A DNA stretch of 64,000 bases, from assembly GCF_900109555.1 (NCBI RefSeq), contig NZ_FNZV01000011.1, positions 63,813-127,812 on the forward strand, read 5' to 3'. The notes beneath the pieces are model-generated. The model was not told the DNA's origin, ran no database searches, and was given only the letters and a program-made list of their open reading frames with translations. The position numbers and the translations under genes were made by a program. Shown here piece by piece: positions 1 to 8,276 of the stretch (the stretch's first letter is position 1; each line of letters starts with the position of its first letter). This DNA comes from Pacificibacter marinus (lineage in GTDB: Bacteria > Pseudomonadota > Alphaproteobacteria > Rhodobacterales > Rhodobacteraceae).

Positions 1-577
1 TGACGCGCTGCGTAAAGTGAAAGTGGCCGCCCCTGAACATCGTGTGGATTGCTATCCAAACGAGTTGAGTGGGGGCATGCGGCAACGGGTTGTGGGGGCG
101 ATTGCGATTTCGTGCGAGCCGAAAATCATCATCGCCGATGAACCGACGACGTCGCTGGATGTGACCGTGCAAGCGCAGTATTTGCGCCTGCTCAAAGAGC
201 TGCAAGACGACACGGGGATGGGCATCATATTCATCACCCACGACTTTGGGATCGTAGCCAATTTGTGCCACAAAATCGTGGTCATGTATTTTGGTCGCAT
301 CGTGGAGTCCGGATCGGTGGAGCGCATTTTTGCCAATCCTGCGCATCCGTACACCGAAGCGTTGATCGGTGCCGTGCCCAAGTTGCGCGGACACAAAGGG
401 CGTTTGACGACCATCAAAGGCCAGCCTCCTGCGCCGATGGAACCGTTGCAAGGCTGTCCTTTTGCGCCGCGTTGCGAAAAGGCGGACAGTCGCTGTTTCG
501 CAGAGTTGCCCCCCACGCTTGACGCGGATGGCGACGGCGAACATTTAGCAAGCTGCTGGAGGGTCTTAGACCAATGA
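1..577 (+). CDS. Peptide/nickel-type ABC transporter ATP-binding protein (DppD/OppD-like), 5' end outside the window
   Basis: C-terminal part of a cytoplasmic ABC ATPase that energises import of peptides or similar solutes. The reading frame is open from base 2, so the N-terminal half with Walker A lies upstream. Visible are the signature LSGGMRQRV, Walker B IIIADEPTTSLD, the H-loop FITHDFG, and the C-terminal oligopeptide-family extension with cysteines around CPFAPRCEK. A GTG at 17 is an internal codon, not a real start. The stop overlaps the start of the next ATPase by four bases (ATGA), so the two are co-translated and probably form a heterodimer. The substrate cannot be read from the sequence. 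Confidence 0.93.
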   Translation, partial: DALRKVKVAAPEHRVDCYPNELSGGMRQRVVGAIAISCEPKIIIADEPTTSLDVTVQAQYLRLLKELQDDTGMGIIFITHDFGIVANLCHKIVVMYFGRIVESGSVERIFANPAHPYTEALIGAVPKLRGHKGRLTTIKGQPPAPMEPLQGCPFAPRCEKADSRCFAELPPTLDADGDGEHLASCWRVLDQ

Positions 578-1551
578 TCAAGACACCTATTCTTGAAGTC
601 GAAAACCTGTCCAAGCATTTCGAAGTGCAAACAGGTATTTTCAAACGCGAAACCAAAATCGTCAAAGCCGCTACGGATTTGAACTTTCACATCTCTGAGG
701 GTGAAACGCTGGCCTTGGTTGGTGAATCCGGTTGCGGCAAGACCACCACGACACGGCTTTTGTTGAAATTACAGACGCCCACAGCGGGGCGCGTTTTATA
801 CGACGGCCAAGACATCAACACGCTGAACGGGCAGGGGCTCAAAACCTATCGCTCTAAAGTGCAAGCGGTGTTCCAAGACCCATGGTCGTCGATCAACCCG
901 CGTGTGCGTATTGGTGATTTCATCGCTGAACCTTTGATCGTGAACGAAAAAGTTGACTCAAACGAGGTCGATCGCCGCGTGAATGCGGCTTTGGACGCCG
1001 TAGGGTTGCGTCGCCAAGATGCCCGCAAATTCCCGCATGAGTTTTCAGGCGGTCAAAGGCAACGGATCGCCATCGCCAGTGCAATTATCACGCGGCCGCG
1101 TTTGGTGATTTTGGATGAACCTGTGTCGGGATTGGACGTGTCCATTCGCTCGCAGATCATCAATCTGTTTAAAGACCTGCAAGCCGAATACGCGCTGAGC
1201 TATATATTGGTGGCGCATGATTTGGCCACCACACGCTATCTCGCAGATCGTGTGGCGGTGATGTATCTTGGTCAGATGGTTGAGCAGGGCAACACGGACG
1301 ACGTGTTTGACGCGCCTGCGCATCCTTACACTGAGGCTTTGCTCTCAGCGGCCTTATCCGCAGATCCCACAGAAAAGCGCACCGAAATCCCGATGACGGG
1401 CGAGGTGCCTTCGCCGCTCAATCCACCAAGCGGCTGTGCGTTTCATCCTCGGTGTCACAAGTGCATTGGCGACATTTGTAAGACGCAATCGCCTGTACCG
1501 TTTTTGCAGGACCCGAACCGCACGGTCAGCTGTCACTTATACGACCAATAA
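574..1551 (+). CDS. Peptide/nickel-type ABC transporter ATP-binding protein (DppF/OppF-like)
   Basis: Second ATPase (325 residues, full family length) of the importer whose first ATPase ends at 577. It has Walker A GESGCGKTT (about residues 50-58), signature FSGGQRQRIAIA, Walker B LVILDEPVSGLD, and the C-terminal oligopeptide/dipeptide extension with conserved cysteines (CAFHPRCHKC). It starts inside the stop codon of the upstream gene. A sugar isomerase-like gene follows after about 70 bases in the same direction. The transporter may therefore carry a sugar-like compound rather than peptides; that is inference from context. Confidence 0.93.
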   Translation: MIKTPILEVENLSKHFEVQTGIFKRETKIVKAATDLNFHISEGETLALVGESGCGKTTTTRLLLKLQTPTAGRVLYDGQDINTLNGQGLKTYRSKVQAVFQDPWSSINPRVRIGDFIAEPLIVNEKVDSNEVDRRVNAALDAVGLRRQDARKFPHEFSGGQRQRIAIASAIITRPRLVILDEPVSGLDVSIRSQIINLFKDLQAEYALSYILVAHDLATTRYLADRVAVMYLGQMVEQGNTDDVFDAPAHPYTEALLSAALSADPTEKRTEIPMTGEVPSPLNPPSGCAFHPRCHKCIGDICKTQSPVPFLQDPNRTVSCHLYDQ

Positions 1552-1619
1552 AGGCGTGCCGCGCTTTGTGCGTGGCCCGCATAGAACTTCAATCAAAACC
1601 TAACCCAGAAAGATCACTG

Positions 1620-2426
1620 ATGATTATCACTTGCGTTACCAACGAAGTTTACCCCGATGCATCCTCTGAAAGTTTGCCCAAAATTTTTGGGCGCGCCCAA
1701 GAGCAAGGCATCGGTTCATTTGAGTTGAGACTCGTTGAAGGCAAACGTTTCCCAATGTTTGAAGCCGATGCATTCGCGCGTTTAAAAGAACAGTCTAAAG
1801 AATTTGGCATCAACTATACGGCCGTGTCTCCCGGCTTGTTCAAAGTGCCTTTGAAAAGTGAACTGACAGCGCTGCACACCAATTACTTGTTGCCAATGAG
1901 CTTGGACTTGGCGGATGAAATGGGCATCAAAACGTTGATTTTGTTTGGCCCAACGCGTGCTGAAAACCCTGCGGCCAACGAGTTTGACGAGGTTGTTGCC
2001 TTAATCAAAAACGCAGTTGAAATCGCGGTTGCACGCGGCTTTACTGTGCAGCTTGAAAACCTGCCGGGCAGCTGGGCGGACACATCAGATGCCTGCTTCA
2101 ACCTGTTGGAAGCCGTAAATCATCCTGACTTCGGATATGTCTGGGACACAGGCAATTTGTATGAAGCCGAGGAAACACATTTCCGCGCTGGCTACGAAAA
2201 ACTTAAACCTTACATCCGCAACGTACACCTTAAAGACGGTGCTGTTGTTGACGGAAAAATGGTTTGGATGCGCTACGGTGAGGGCGTCACAGACGTAAAA
2301 GGTCAAGTCGAAGCCCTGATCGCTGATGATTACAAAGGCACCTTAGTTTTGGAAGCCGCTTGCCAGCCGCATGAAATGGCCGACTTCCCAACATCTATTG
2401 CGTATCTCAAGTCAATTTTGGCGTAA
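1620..2426 (+). CDS. Sugar phosphate isomerase/epimerase family protein (TIM barrel), copy 1
   Basis: 268-residue AP-endonuclease-2-type TIM barrel, the family of xylose isomerase-like and IolE/IolI-like enzymes acting on sugars or keto-sugars with a divalent metal. The conserved metal-site blocks are TVQLENLPGSWADT, YVWDTGNLY and IRNVHLKDG. I chose the ATG at 1620 rather than an upstream GTG because the protein then aligns from its first residue (MIITCVTNEV) with the paralogue at 7140 (MILATVTDEV). It follows the peptide-type ABC ATPases, and the CUT1 transporter begins about 300 bases downstream. The exact substrate is unknown. Confidence 0.88.
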   Translation: MIITCVTNEVYPDASSESLPKIFGRAQEQGIGSFELRLVEGKRFPMFEADAFARLKEQSKEFGINYTAVSPGLFKVPLKSELTALHTNYLLPMSLDLADEMGIKTLILFGPTRAENPAANEFDEVVALIKNAVEIAVARGFTVQLENLPGSWADTSDACFNLLEAVNHPDFGYVWDTGNLYEAEETHFRAGYEKLKPYIRNVHLKDGAVVDGKMVWMRYGEGVTDVKGQVEALIADDYKGTLVLEAACQPHEMADFPTSIAYLKSILA

Positions 2427-2447
2427 AAGGCGTCGATACAAACACAA

Positions 2448-2477
2448 GTGGTTTCCCGGTTTCGGGCGGGGGACCAC
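2448..2477 (+). terminator. Hairpin after isomerase copy 1
   Basis: GTGGTTTCCC and GGGGGACCAC can pair over ten positions, two of them G-U, 20 bases after the stop codon. No U-run follows, so it may be a weak terminator or an mRNA-end stabiliser. Confidence 0.4.
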
Positions 2478-2733
2478 AGCGATGAAGGTCATTTTACCTA
2501 GGTGTATTTCCTGTTGCCATGCTTTTACGTGGCGGCTGTTTTCAAGTTTTTCGAGCATTTATGCGCGTCTCATAACTCGCAAAAAATAGATAAATTATCG
2601 TATCTGATTGTCATATGTATTCTCGCTGATGTGATCGCAACACGGTATGCATAGAAATGGTACACCAAATGCTAGCGTTAGCTAAAGACGGTAGACCTTT
2701 TCAAATTCAGGAAAATCTAAAAGAGCAGGGGCC
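2478..2733 (+). promoter_or_regulatory. Leader region of the CUT1 sugar ABC operon
   Basis: AT-rich non-coding stretch before the ugpC-like gene; with the preceding hairpin it makes a gap of about 307 bases without a gene. No convincing -35/-10 pair stands out. GCTAGCGTTAGC at 2671-2682 is an imperfect palindrome (10 of 12 positions) placed where an operator would lie. I see no RNA gene or conserved ORF here. Confidence 0.3.
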
Positions 2734-3816
2734 ATGACTGAACTCAAAATATCCAAAATTCGCAAATCTTACGGCAATCTAGAAGTCATCAAGGGTGTCG
2801 ATTTAGATGTTAACAAAGGCGAATTTGTAGTGTTCGTCGGTCCCTCTGGTTGCGGCAAGTCGACTCTGCTGCGTATGATTGCTGGTCTCGAAGACATTAC
2901 CGAAGGGGAGCTGTGGATCGGTGACGATTTGTGCAACGATATCCACCCAGGTGATCGTGGCATCGCGATGGTGTTCCAATCTTACGCGCTTTATCCGCAT
3001 ATGACGGTTGGCGATAACATCGGATTTAACCTGAAGATTTCAGGATACAGCAAGGAGGTGCGTGAACAGAAGATTCAGAGCGCAGCACAAGTGTTGCAAA
3101 TCGAACATCTGTTAAAACGCAAGCCATCGCAGCTGTCAGGTGGGCAAAGACAGCGCGTTGCGATTGGGCGCGCGATTGTGCGTGAGCCGCAAGTGTTTTT
3201 GTTTGATGAACCGCTGTCAAATCTTGATGCCGCTTTACGTGTTGAAATGCGTATGGAATTGGCAGAATTGCACCGCAAACTTGGCGCGACCATCATTTAT
3301 GTGACGCACGATCAAGTCGAAGCCATGACCTTGGCCGACAAAATTGTCGTTTTGGATGCAGGTATCGTTCAGCAGGTTGGCAAACCGATCGATCTGTATC
3401 AGCGGCCCAGCAACCTGTTTGTTGCGGGCTTTATTGGCAGCCCCAAAATGAATTTTTTCCCTGTTGAAGTGGTGAAATGCCTTGATGGTCATCTTCAAGT
3501 CAAAGGCAACAGCATTGAAGCGGTCGATATTCCTGCGGACATCTCGGGTGTATCTGTCGGCGATTCTATGACGCTTGGCATTCGCCCACAGGTTCTAAAC
3601 TTTGCGCCCGACGGCCCAGTCAAAGGCGCCATTGAAATGGTCGAGCGGCTTGGATCGGAAACGATTTTGAATTGTAAAACTGCCGATGACACTGCCCTGT
3701 TGGCCGTTCTCGATCATGATGAAGATTTTGATCACGGTGCAGGTGTCCGGTTCTCGTTTGATCCGGCGCAGGCCATTTTGTTTGGCGCTGACGGCACATC
3801 TCGTTTTCCCCTTTAG
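2734..3816 (+). CDS. CUT1 sugar ABC transporter ATP-binding protein (UgpC/MalK type)
   Basis: 360-residue cytoplasmic ATPase of a carbohydrate importer. Walker A GPSGCGKS is at residues 36-43, signature LSGGQRQ at 134-140, Walker B VFLFDEP at about 154-160, and the H-loop is IYVTHDQVEAMT. The C-terminal 120 residues form the MalK-type OB-fold (GIRPQVL block). It is first in the order ATPase, binding protein, permease, permease, isomerase. The regulatory domain is intact, but I see nothing that names the sugar. Confidence 0.93.
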   Translation: MTELKISKIRKSYGNLEVIKGVDLDVNKGEFVVFVGPSGCGKSTLLRMIAGLEDITEGELWIGDDLCNDIHPGDRGIAMVFQSYALYPHMTVGDNIGFNLKISGYSKEVREQKIQSAAQVLQIEHLLKRKPSQLSGGQRQRVAIGRAIVREPQVFLFDEPLSNLDAALRVEMRMELAELHRKLGATIIYVTHDQVEAMTLADKIVVLDAGIVQQVGKPIDLYQRPSNLFVAGFIGSPKMNFFPVEVVKCLDGHLQVKGNSIEAVDIPADISGVSVGDSMTLGIRPQVLNFAPDGPVKGAIEMVERLGSETILNCKTADDTALLAVLDHDEDFDHGAGVRFSFDPAQAILFGADGTSRFPL

Positions 3817-3900
3817 GGACGTTTTGCTTTTTACAACTTGCCGCGGTGGATCCAAATTACCGAATAAAAAGACCCATAAAATCACCAGCAGGAGAACACA

Positions 3901-5190
3901 ATGGAACTTGGTATCAAGAATTTGAAACGTACCGGCATCGCAATGACCGTGCTGTTGTCATCGACGTTGTCAGTACAAGCGCAAGACACTCTAGAGGTTT
4001 GGTCTCGCAGCGGACCACAAGCTGCCGCAACCTATGAGGCTGTGTTCAAAGCATTTACAGAGAAAACAGGCATCAAAGTTGAATACCTCACAGCGCTGCA
4101 ATTCGACACGCAATTGCAAGCCCGTGTTGCTGCCCGAGACCTTCCAGATGTGTTGATCTATGACCAATCCAGCATGGCGGCTTATGCGCAAAACGGTTGG
4201 ATCAAACCGATCGAAGTCACCGATTTGGCGGGCTACGATGACGTGTCCGAAATTTCTTGGGACTCTGTCAAAGTGGCCGATGGCACAAGCTATGGTGTGC
4301 CGTTCAGCCAGCATGCTCAAGTCACATTCATCCGCAAAGATTGGCGCGAAAACTTGGGCTTTGATGTTCCCAAAACCCATGATGATTTGATTGCCTTGGC
4401 CACGGCTTTCGCGACAGGCGACCCTGATGGCAACGGCATTGATGGCGACACATTTGGCATGGCCGTTCCAGGCACAACAAACCGCGGTTTCTTTGCGTGG
4501 TGGATGTTCTCATACCTTGCACAGCAAGGCGCGCATTACGTTGAAGGTGGCGAAGGCAAATACGAGGTCACCATCAACAATGAAACCGGAAAGAAAGCGG
4601 TCAATTGGTTGTATGACGCGTTCTGTGGAGATCCAAACCTAGCCCAACCTGGCGCGATGACAAACGCAAGTGCAACACCGTTTTTTGCCGAAGGCAAAGC
4701 GGGCATTTATCAAACAGGCCCTTACGCGATCCCAAGCTTTGACAGCAAAATTGGCAAAGACAAACTTGAGCTGATCCTCGCACCGGCAGGCCCCGCAGGC
4801 AGCACAACTTTGACAGAACGCACAAGCATCTACTTTGGCGTGACATCAAAACTGCCTGACGCGCAAAAAGCGTTGGCGGAATTTTTGATCAGTGCTGAGG
4901 GCCAAACCGTTGGCATGACTGCACCGGGTCAGCCCGTTGTGCGTTTGCCCGTAAACACCACGTTGAACGGTGCGGAAATTTACGGTGATGATCGTTGGGC
5001 CACCGTGGCGACACAGCTTGAAAACTCTGAGCTGTTCCCATCTGACATCGATTTCACGGCTGCACGTTTGGAAATTGCTGAAAGTTTCCAGACATTGTTT
5101 TCGCAGTGTAACGATGATGTGGATGCGCAACTCGAACAACTTGCAAACCGGATTTCGGATGAACTCTCAGCATTGGATGCATTGAAATGA
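3901..5190 (+). CDS. Extracellular sugar-binding protein (solute-binding family 1)
   Basis: 429-residue periplasmic binding protein. It has a Sec signal peptide: basic N-terminus, hydrophobic stretch TVLLSSTLSV, likely cleavage after VQA. The mature part has the family 1 pattern (FKAFTEKTGIKVEY near the start, FAEGKAGIYQTGPYA late). An AGGAG ribosome-binding site lies just before the ATG. It delivers its sugar to the permeases encoded immediately downstream, and its stop overlaps the next start by four bases. Confidence 0.92.
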   Translation: MELGIKNLKRTGIAMTVLLSSTLSVQAQDTLEVWSRSGPQAAATYEAVFKAFTEKTGIKVEYLTALQFDTQLQARVAARDLPDVLIYDQSSMAAYAQNGWIKPIEVTDLAGYDDVSEISWDSVKVADGTSYGVPFSQHAQVTFIRKDWRENLGFDVPKTHDDLIALATAFATGDPDGNGIDGDTFGMAVPGTTNRGFFAWWMFSYLAQQGAHYVEGGEGKYEVTINNETGKKAVNWLYDAFCGDPNLAQPGAMTNASATPFFAEGKAGIYQTGPYAIPSFDSKIGKDKLELILAPAGPAGSTTLTERTSIYFGVTSKLPDAQKALAEFLISAEGQTVGMTAPGQPVVRLPVNTTLNGAEIYGDDRWATVATQLENSELFPSDIDFTAARLEIAESFQTLFSQCNDDVDAQLEQLANRISDELSALDALK

Positions 5191-6143
5191 ACCAAACAGG
5201 CAGCGCTTCAAAACCGACTGCCGCCAGCACGGAGGGGGCGCATACCCCCTCTGTGTCTCGTCGCGGTCGTATCCGGTCACAGTCTCGTTGGTGGTCAGCT
5301 TGGATGTTCCTCGCGCCTGCGCTGCTTTTGTTTATATATTTTAAATTCATCCCCATGGCCCAAGGGATACGGATGAGTTTCCAAGATGTGAGCCCCTTCT
5401 TGGGCAATACTTGGGTCGGCTTTGAAAACTACATCGAAGTTTTGACAAACGAACGATTTCACCAAGCGGTGCGCAATACGATCGTATTGGGCGCGGGGCA
5501 GTCTTTTGGCGCGGTGATCATCGGGTTTTTACTGGCACTGCTGCTCGAAGGCCCTTCACGCACTTTATGGTTCGTACGCACAGCGGTCTTTTTGCCGGTT
5601 GTGACAGCCTCGGCCGTTGTCGGTGAAATTTGGCGTATCATTTACTACCCTGCCGCGGACGGCTTTTTAAACAAGGTGATTGGCCTGTTTGGCATGGATC
5701 CCATTCGGTACTTGGAAGATACCTCGGTGGCACTTTACGCCGTAATGACCGTGGGGATTTGGTCCAGTGCGCCATACTATATGGTCATTTTTCTGGCAGG
5801 CCTCGCAGGCGTCGACAGATCCCTTTATGAGGCGGCAGCCATTGACGGCGCGCGGATGCGGCACCGTATCATAAGCGTGACCATCCCAGCCCTGCGCCCT
5901 GCCATTATGATCGTTTCGATCTTGGCCGCTGTACGCGCCTTGCGCATTTTTACGGATGTTTGGGTTCTAACCGGTGGTGGTCCTGCGGGATCCACTCAAG
6001 TCTGGATGACGCAGATCTACACCCAAGGCTTTGAACGAAACAATTTGGGGGTCGCCTCTGCGGCGTCGATCTTGCTGTTGATCGCTTCCGTGCTTTTGAC
6101 CTTTGTGGCGATCTATTTCACGCGCAACAAGGAGGCCAAATAG
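5187..6143 (+). CDS. CUT1 sugar ABC permease, MalF/UgpA-like
   Basis: 318-residue inner-membrane permease. About 35 cytoplasmic residues precede the first membrane helix (AWMFLAPALLLFIYF). The EAA loop that docks on the ATPase is visible as YEAAAIDGARMRHR followed by ITIPALRP-like residues (VTIPALRP). The start overlaps the binding-protein stop (ATGA), which marks translational coupling. It pairs with the second permease encoded next to it. Confidence 0.93.
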   Translation: MNQTGSASKPTAASTEGAHTPSVSRRGRIRSQSRWWSAWMFLAPALLLFIYFKFIPMAQGIRMSFQDVSPFLGNTWVGFENYIEVLTNERFHQAVRNTIVLGAGQSFGAVIIGFLLALLLEGPSRTLWFVRTAVFLPVVTASAVVGEIWRIIYYPAADGFLNKVIGLFGMDPIRYLEDTSVALYAVMTVGIWSSAPYYMVIFLAGLAGVDRSLYEAAAIDGARMRHRIISVTIPALRPAIMIVSILAAVRALRIFTDVWVLTGGGPAGSTQVWMTQIYTQGFERNNLGVASAASILLLIASVLLTFVAIYFTRNKEAK

Positions 6144-6144
6144 T

Positions 6145-7062
6145 ATGTCTACGCCTGTATCCTCTCCGATTCCCAAGCGACGCCGACGCCAATCTAGCGT
6201 CGAAGGCACACTTGATACCGCTTTCGGCTGGGCCGTTGGTGACCAAAAAACGCTGCTTGTGCGCGGCATCATGTGCGCGATTTTGTTGTTCGTTTTCGCG
6301 GGTCCCATCATGACGATCATCGTCGGTGCGTTTGATTTCAACACCGACCCAACAGCGCTCACGCTTTGGCCTCACAACCCCAGCCTAGAAAACTTTCGGG
6401 TTGCTGCAGGACGCGGTATTTGGTCGTATTTCGGCAATTCTTTGTTTATCGCGGGCTTTGGTCTGTTGATCCAAATCTCTGTTGCGGTCACGGCAGGCTA
6501 TGCATTGGCGCGCCGCAAATTCTATGGGCAAACCGTTGTCTTGGGCATTTTCTTGGCGACCATGATGTTGCCCGAAGAAGTCGTGGCTGTGCCCTTGGCT
6601 GTGGTGTTGGGCGATCTGCCATTGCTGGGCATCAGCTTGCGTGGGACAATCTTTGCGATCATCTTGCCCGTGGCGGCTTCGGCCTTTTCGATCTTGGTGA
6701 TGGCCGCGTTCATGCGCGATATCCCCGAAGAGATCATTGAAGCCGCGCGCATTGATGGGGCCAGCGAATTCCGCATTTTGGTCCAAGTGATTTTGCCTAT
6801 GAGCCTGCCCGCATTGGGCGTGGTTGCGATCTTTGGCTTCAACGGCATCTGGGATCAATATTTGCTGCCTTTGGTGGCCGCAAACAGAACCGAAGATTAC
6901 ACCATTACGGTCATTCTGCGCAGTCTGCGCGCCGATGTTGAAGTGGGCACAGGCGCGTTGTTGGCGGGTGCTTTCTTGGCACTGATCCCCAGCTTGATTG
7001 TTTATCTCTTGCTGCAAAAATCACTCGTGCGCGGCATGACCTCTGGCGCGATCAAAGGCTAA
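6145..7062 (+). CDS. CUT1 sugar ABC permease, MalG/UgpE-like
   Basis: 305-residue inner-membrane permease. The ATG at 6145 is chosen over an upstream in-frame ATG because AAGGAGG lies 10 bases before it and the longer form would run into the previous gene. The EAA motif is IEAARIDGASEFRI, followed by VILPMSLPALG. Several hydrophobic helices are evident and the C-terminus is basic. It completes the transporter encoded from 2734. Confidence 0.92.
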   Translation: MSTPVSSPIPKRRRRQSSVEGTLDTAFGWAVGDQKTLLVRGIMCAILLFVFAGPIMTIIVGAFDFNTDPTALTLWPHNPSLENFRVAAGRGIWSYFGNSLFIAGFGLLIQISVAVTAGYALARRKFYGQTVVLGIFLATMMLPEEVVAVPLAVVLGDLPLLGISLRGTIFAIILPVAASAFSILVMAAFMRDIPEEIIEAARIDGASEFRILVQVILPMSLPALGVVAIFGFNGIWDQYLLPLVAANRTEDYTITVILRSLRADVEVGTGALLAGAFLALIPSLIVYLLLQKSLVRGMTSGAIKG

Positions 7063-7072
7063 AATTCTAGGT

Positions 7073-7088
7073 CACCCCAAAAGGGGTG
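7073..7088 (+). repeat. Small hairpin between permease and isomerase copy 2
   Basis: CACCCC-AAAA-GGGGTG, a perfect 6-bp stem 10 bases after the permease stop. A second small stem, GCAGC/GCTGC, follows. There is no U-run, so read-through into the isomerase gene is likely; it may stabilise or partly separate the transporter message. Confidence 0.5.
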
Positions 7089-7139
7089 GCCCCTCCTGCA
7101 GCGCTTTGGCTGCACTCACTCAAATATAAGTAGGTTCCG

Positions 7140-7943
7140 ATGATACTGGCTACAGTCACCGATGAAGTTTTGCCCGACCGTTCCGAGGCGTGTTTTCCAC
7201 ATATTTTCGAGACAGCGTTGAAACAAGGCGTCAGCACATTTGAAATCCGCATGGTCGAAGCCAAACGGTACCCCATTGTCGAGGCAGATGCATGGACACG
7301 GATGCGCAAATTTGGCGATGAATACGGCATCACCTTTACAACGGTGTCGCCGGGTTTGTTTAAAACGGGCCTTTCTCATGACTTGATGCCCATTCACCGC
7401 AATCAATTGGCCTCAATGAGCATGGATTTGGCCGAAACCATCGACATCGATGTGTTGGTAACGTTCGGTGTGATGCGCGAAGCCACTGATGGCCCTGACA
7501 GCTTTGCCAAAGTTGTTGAGATCCTGCATGAAACCGCCGAATCCGCTGCCGCGCGTGGTTTCACTGTGCAACTCGAAAACTTCCCCGGATCATGGGCCGA
7601 CACAGCAGACAATTGCCTGGCGCTGCTCAAGGCTGTCGATCATCCTGCTTTCGGATACTGCTGGGACGTGGGCAATCTGTATGACGCGGATCAAGAACAT
7701 TTCATGGAGGGCTACCAAAAGCTTAAACCCTTTATCCGCAACGTCCATTTAAAAGACGGTCAGTACATTGGCAATCACATGGTGTGGCAACATTTCGGCA
7801 AAGGCAAAACCGATATCAAAGGTCAAATCGCAGCGCTTAAAGCCGATAATTACAAAGGCACTTTGACGGTCGAGGCCAAATGCGAGCCACAAATGGACGA
7901 AGATTTCCCGACCTCATTGGAATATCTGCGCGCCCTATTGTAA
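7140..7943 (+). CDS. Sugar phosphate isomerase/epimerase family protein (TIM barrel), copy 2
   Basis: 267-residue TIM barrel, a close paralogue of the product of 1620-2426. Long blocks are shared, for example TVQLENFPGSWADT, YCWDVGNLYDADQEHF and LKPFIRNVHLKDG. It is probably co-transcribed with the CUT1 transporter and would isomerise or epimerise the imported sugar or its oxidised form. The two copies bracket the transporter, which suggests a local duplication followed by adaptation to two related substrates. The precise reaction is not determinable here. Confidence 0.88.
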   Translation: MILATVTDEVLPDRSEACFPHIFETALKQGVSTFEIRMVEAKRYPIVEADAWTRMRKFGDEYGITFTTVSPGLFKTGLSHDLMPIHRNQLASMSMDLAETIDIDVLVTFGVMREATDGPDSFAKVVEILHETAESAAARGFTVQLENFPGSWADTADNCLALLKAVDHPAFGYCWDVGNLYDADQEHFMEGYQKLKPFIRNVHLKDGQYIGNHMVWQHFGKGKTDIKGQIAALKADNYKGTLTVEAKCEPQMDEDFPTSLEYLRALL

Positions 7944-7950
7944 TCCGTTT

Positions 7951-7982
7951 GCAGGTCTTGTGTTTGGTTGCACAAGACCTGC
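7951..7982 (+). terminator. Terminator hairpin of the CUT1 operon
   Basis: Perfect 12-bp inverted repeat GCAGGTCTTGTG / CACAAGACCTGC with an 8-base loop, 9 bases after the isomerase stop, followed by AATTTCT. The strong stem with only a short U-rich tail fits an intrinsic terminator. Confidence 0.75.
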
Positions 7983-8276
7983 AATTTCTAGGTCAGGATC
8001 GTCTTGGACAGTCTGCGTCGCGAATACAACTTTTGGACGCGCTTATTCTGAGTTTTGCATCGAATCGCAAACTCGACAGTTTGGGGTTTTTGATGCGGTT
8101 TGGTCATCTAAAACCTGTGAAATTTGACAATCGCATCTCACAGGTTTGCACGTTTGATAAATCGACGATGTCGGTTCGGCGCAGTCGCAAAAAGAGGTAA
8201 AGTGGAAAAACAAAGCCTTATGCGACTGCAATTCTGGGTGATCAGAGGCTTCTGGCTGACGCCGCTTAAGCTTGCT
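7983..8276. other. Unexplained spacer between convergent operons
   Basis: About 290 bases without a recognisable gene. It holds a perfect 10-bp inverted repeat AAACCTGTGA (8111-8120) / TCACAGGTTT (8138-8147) with a 17-base loop. On the plus strand a short frame ends in a basic string (MSVRRSRKKR), and on the minus strand another short basic frame is open; neither has a ribosome-binding site or a family I recognise. It could be a decayed gene or the 3' region of gnd. Confidence 0.35.

Noticed and set aside
6385-7017. A 210-codon minus-strand frame rich in His/Gln
   Set aside because: Antisense shadow of the MalG-type permease; no family resemblance.
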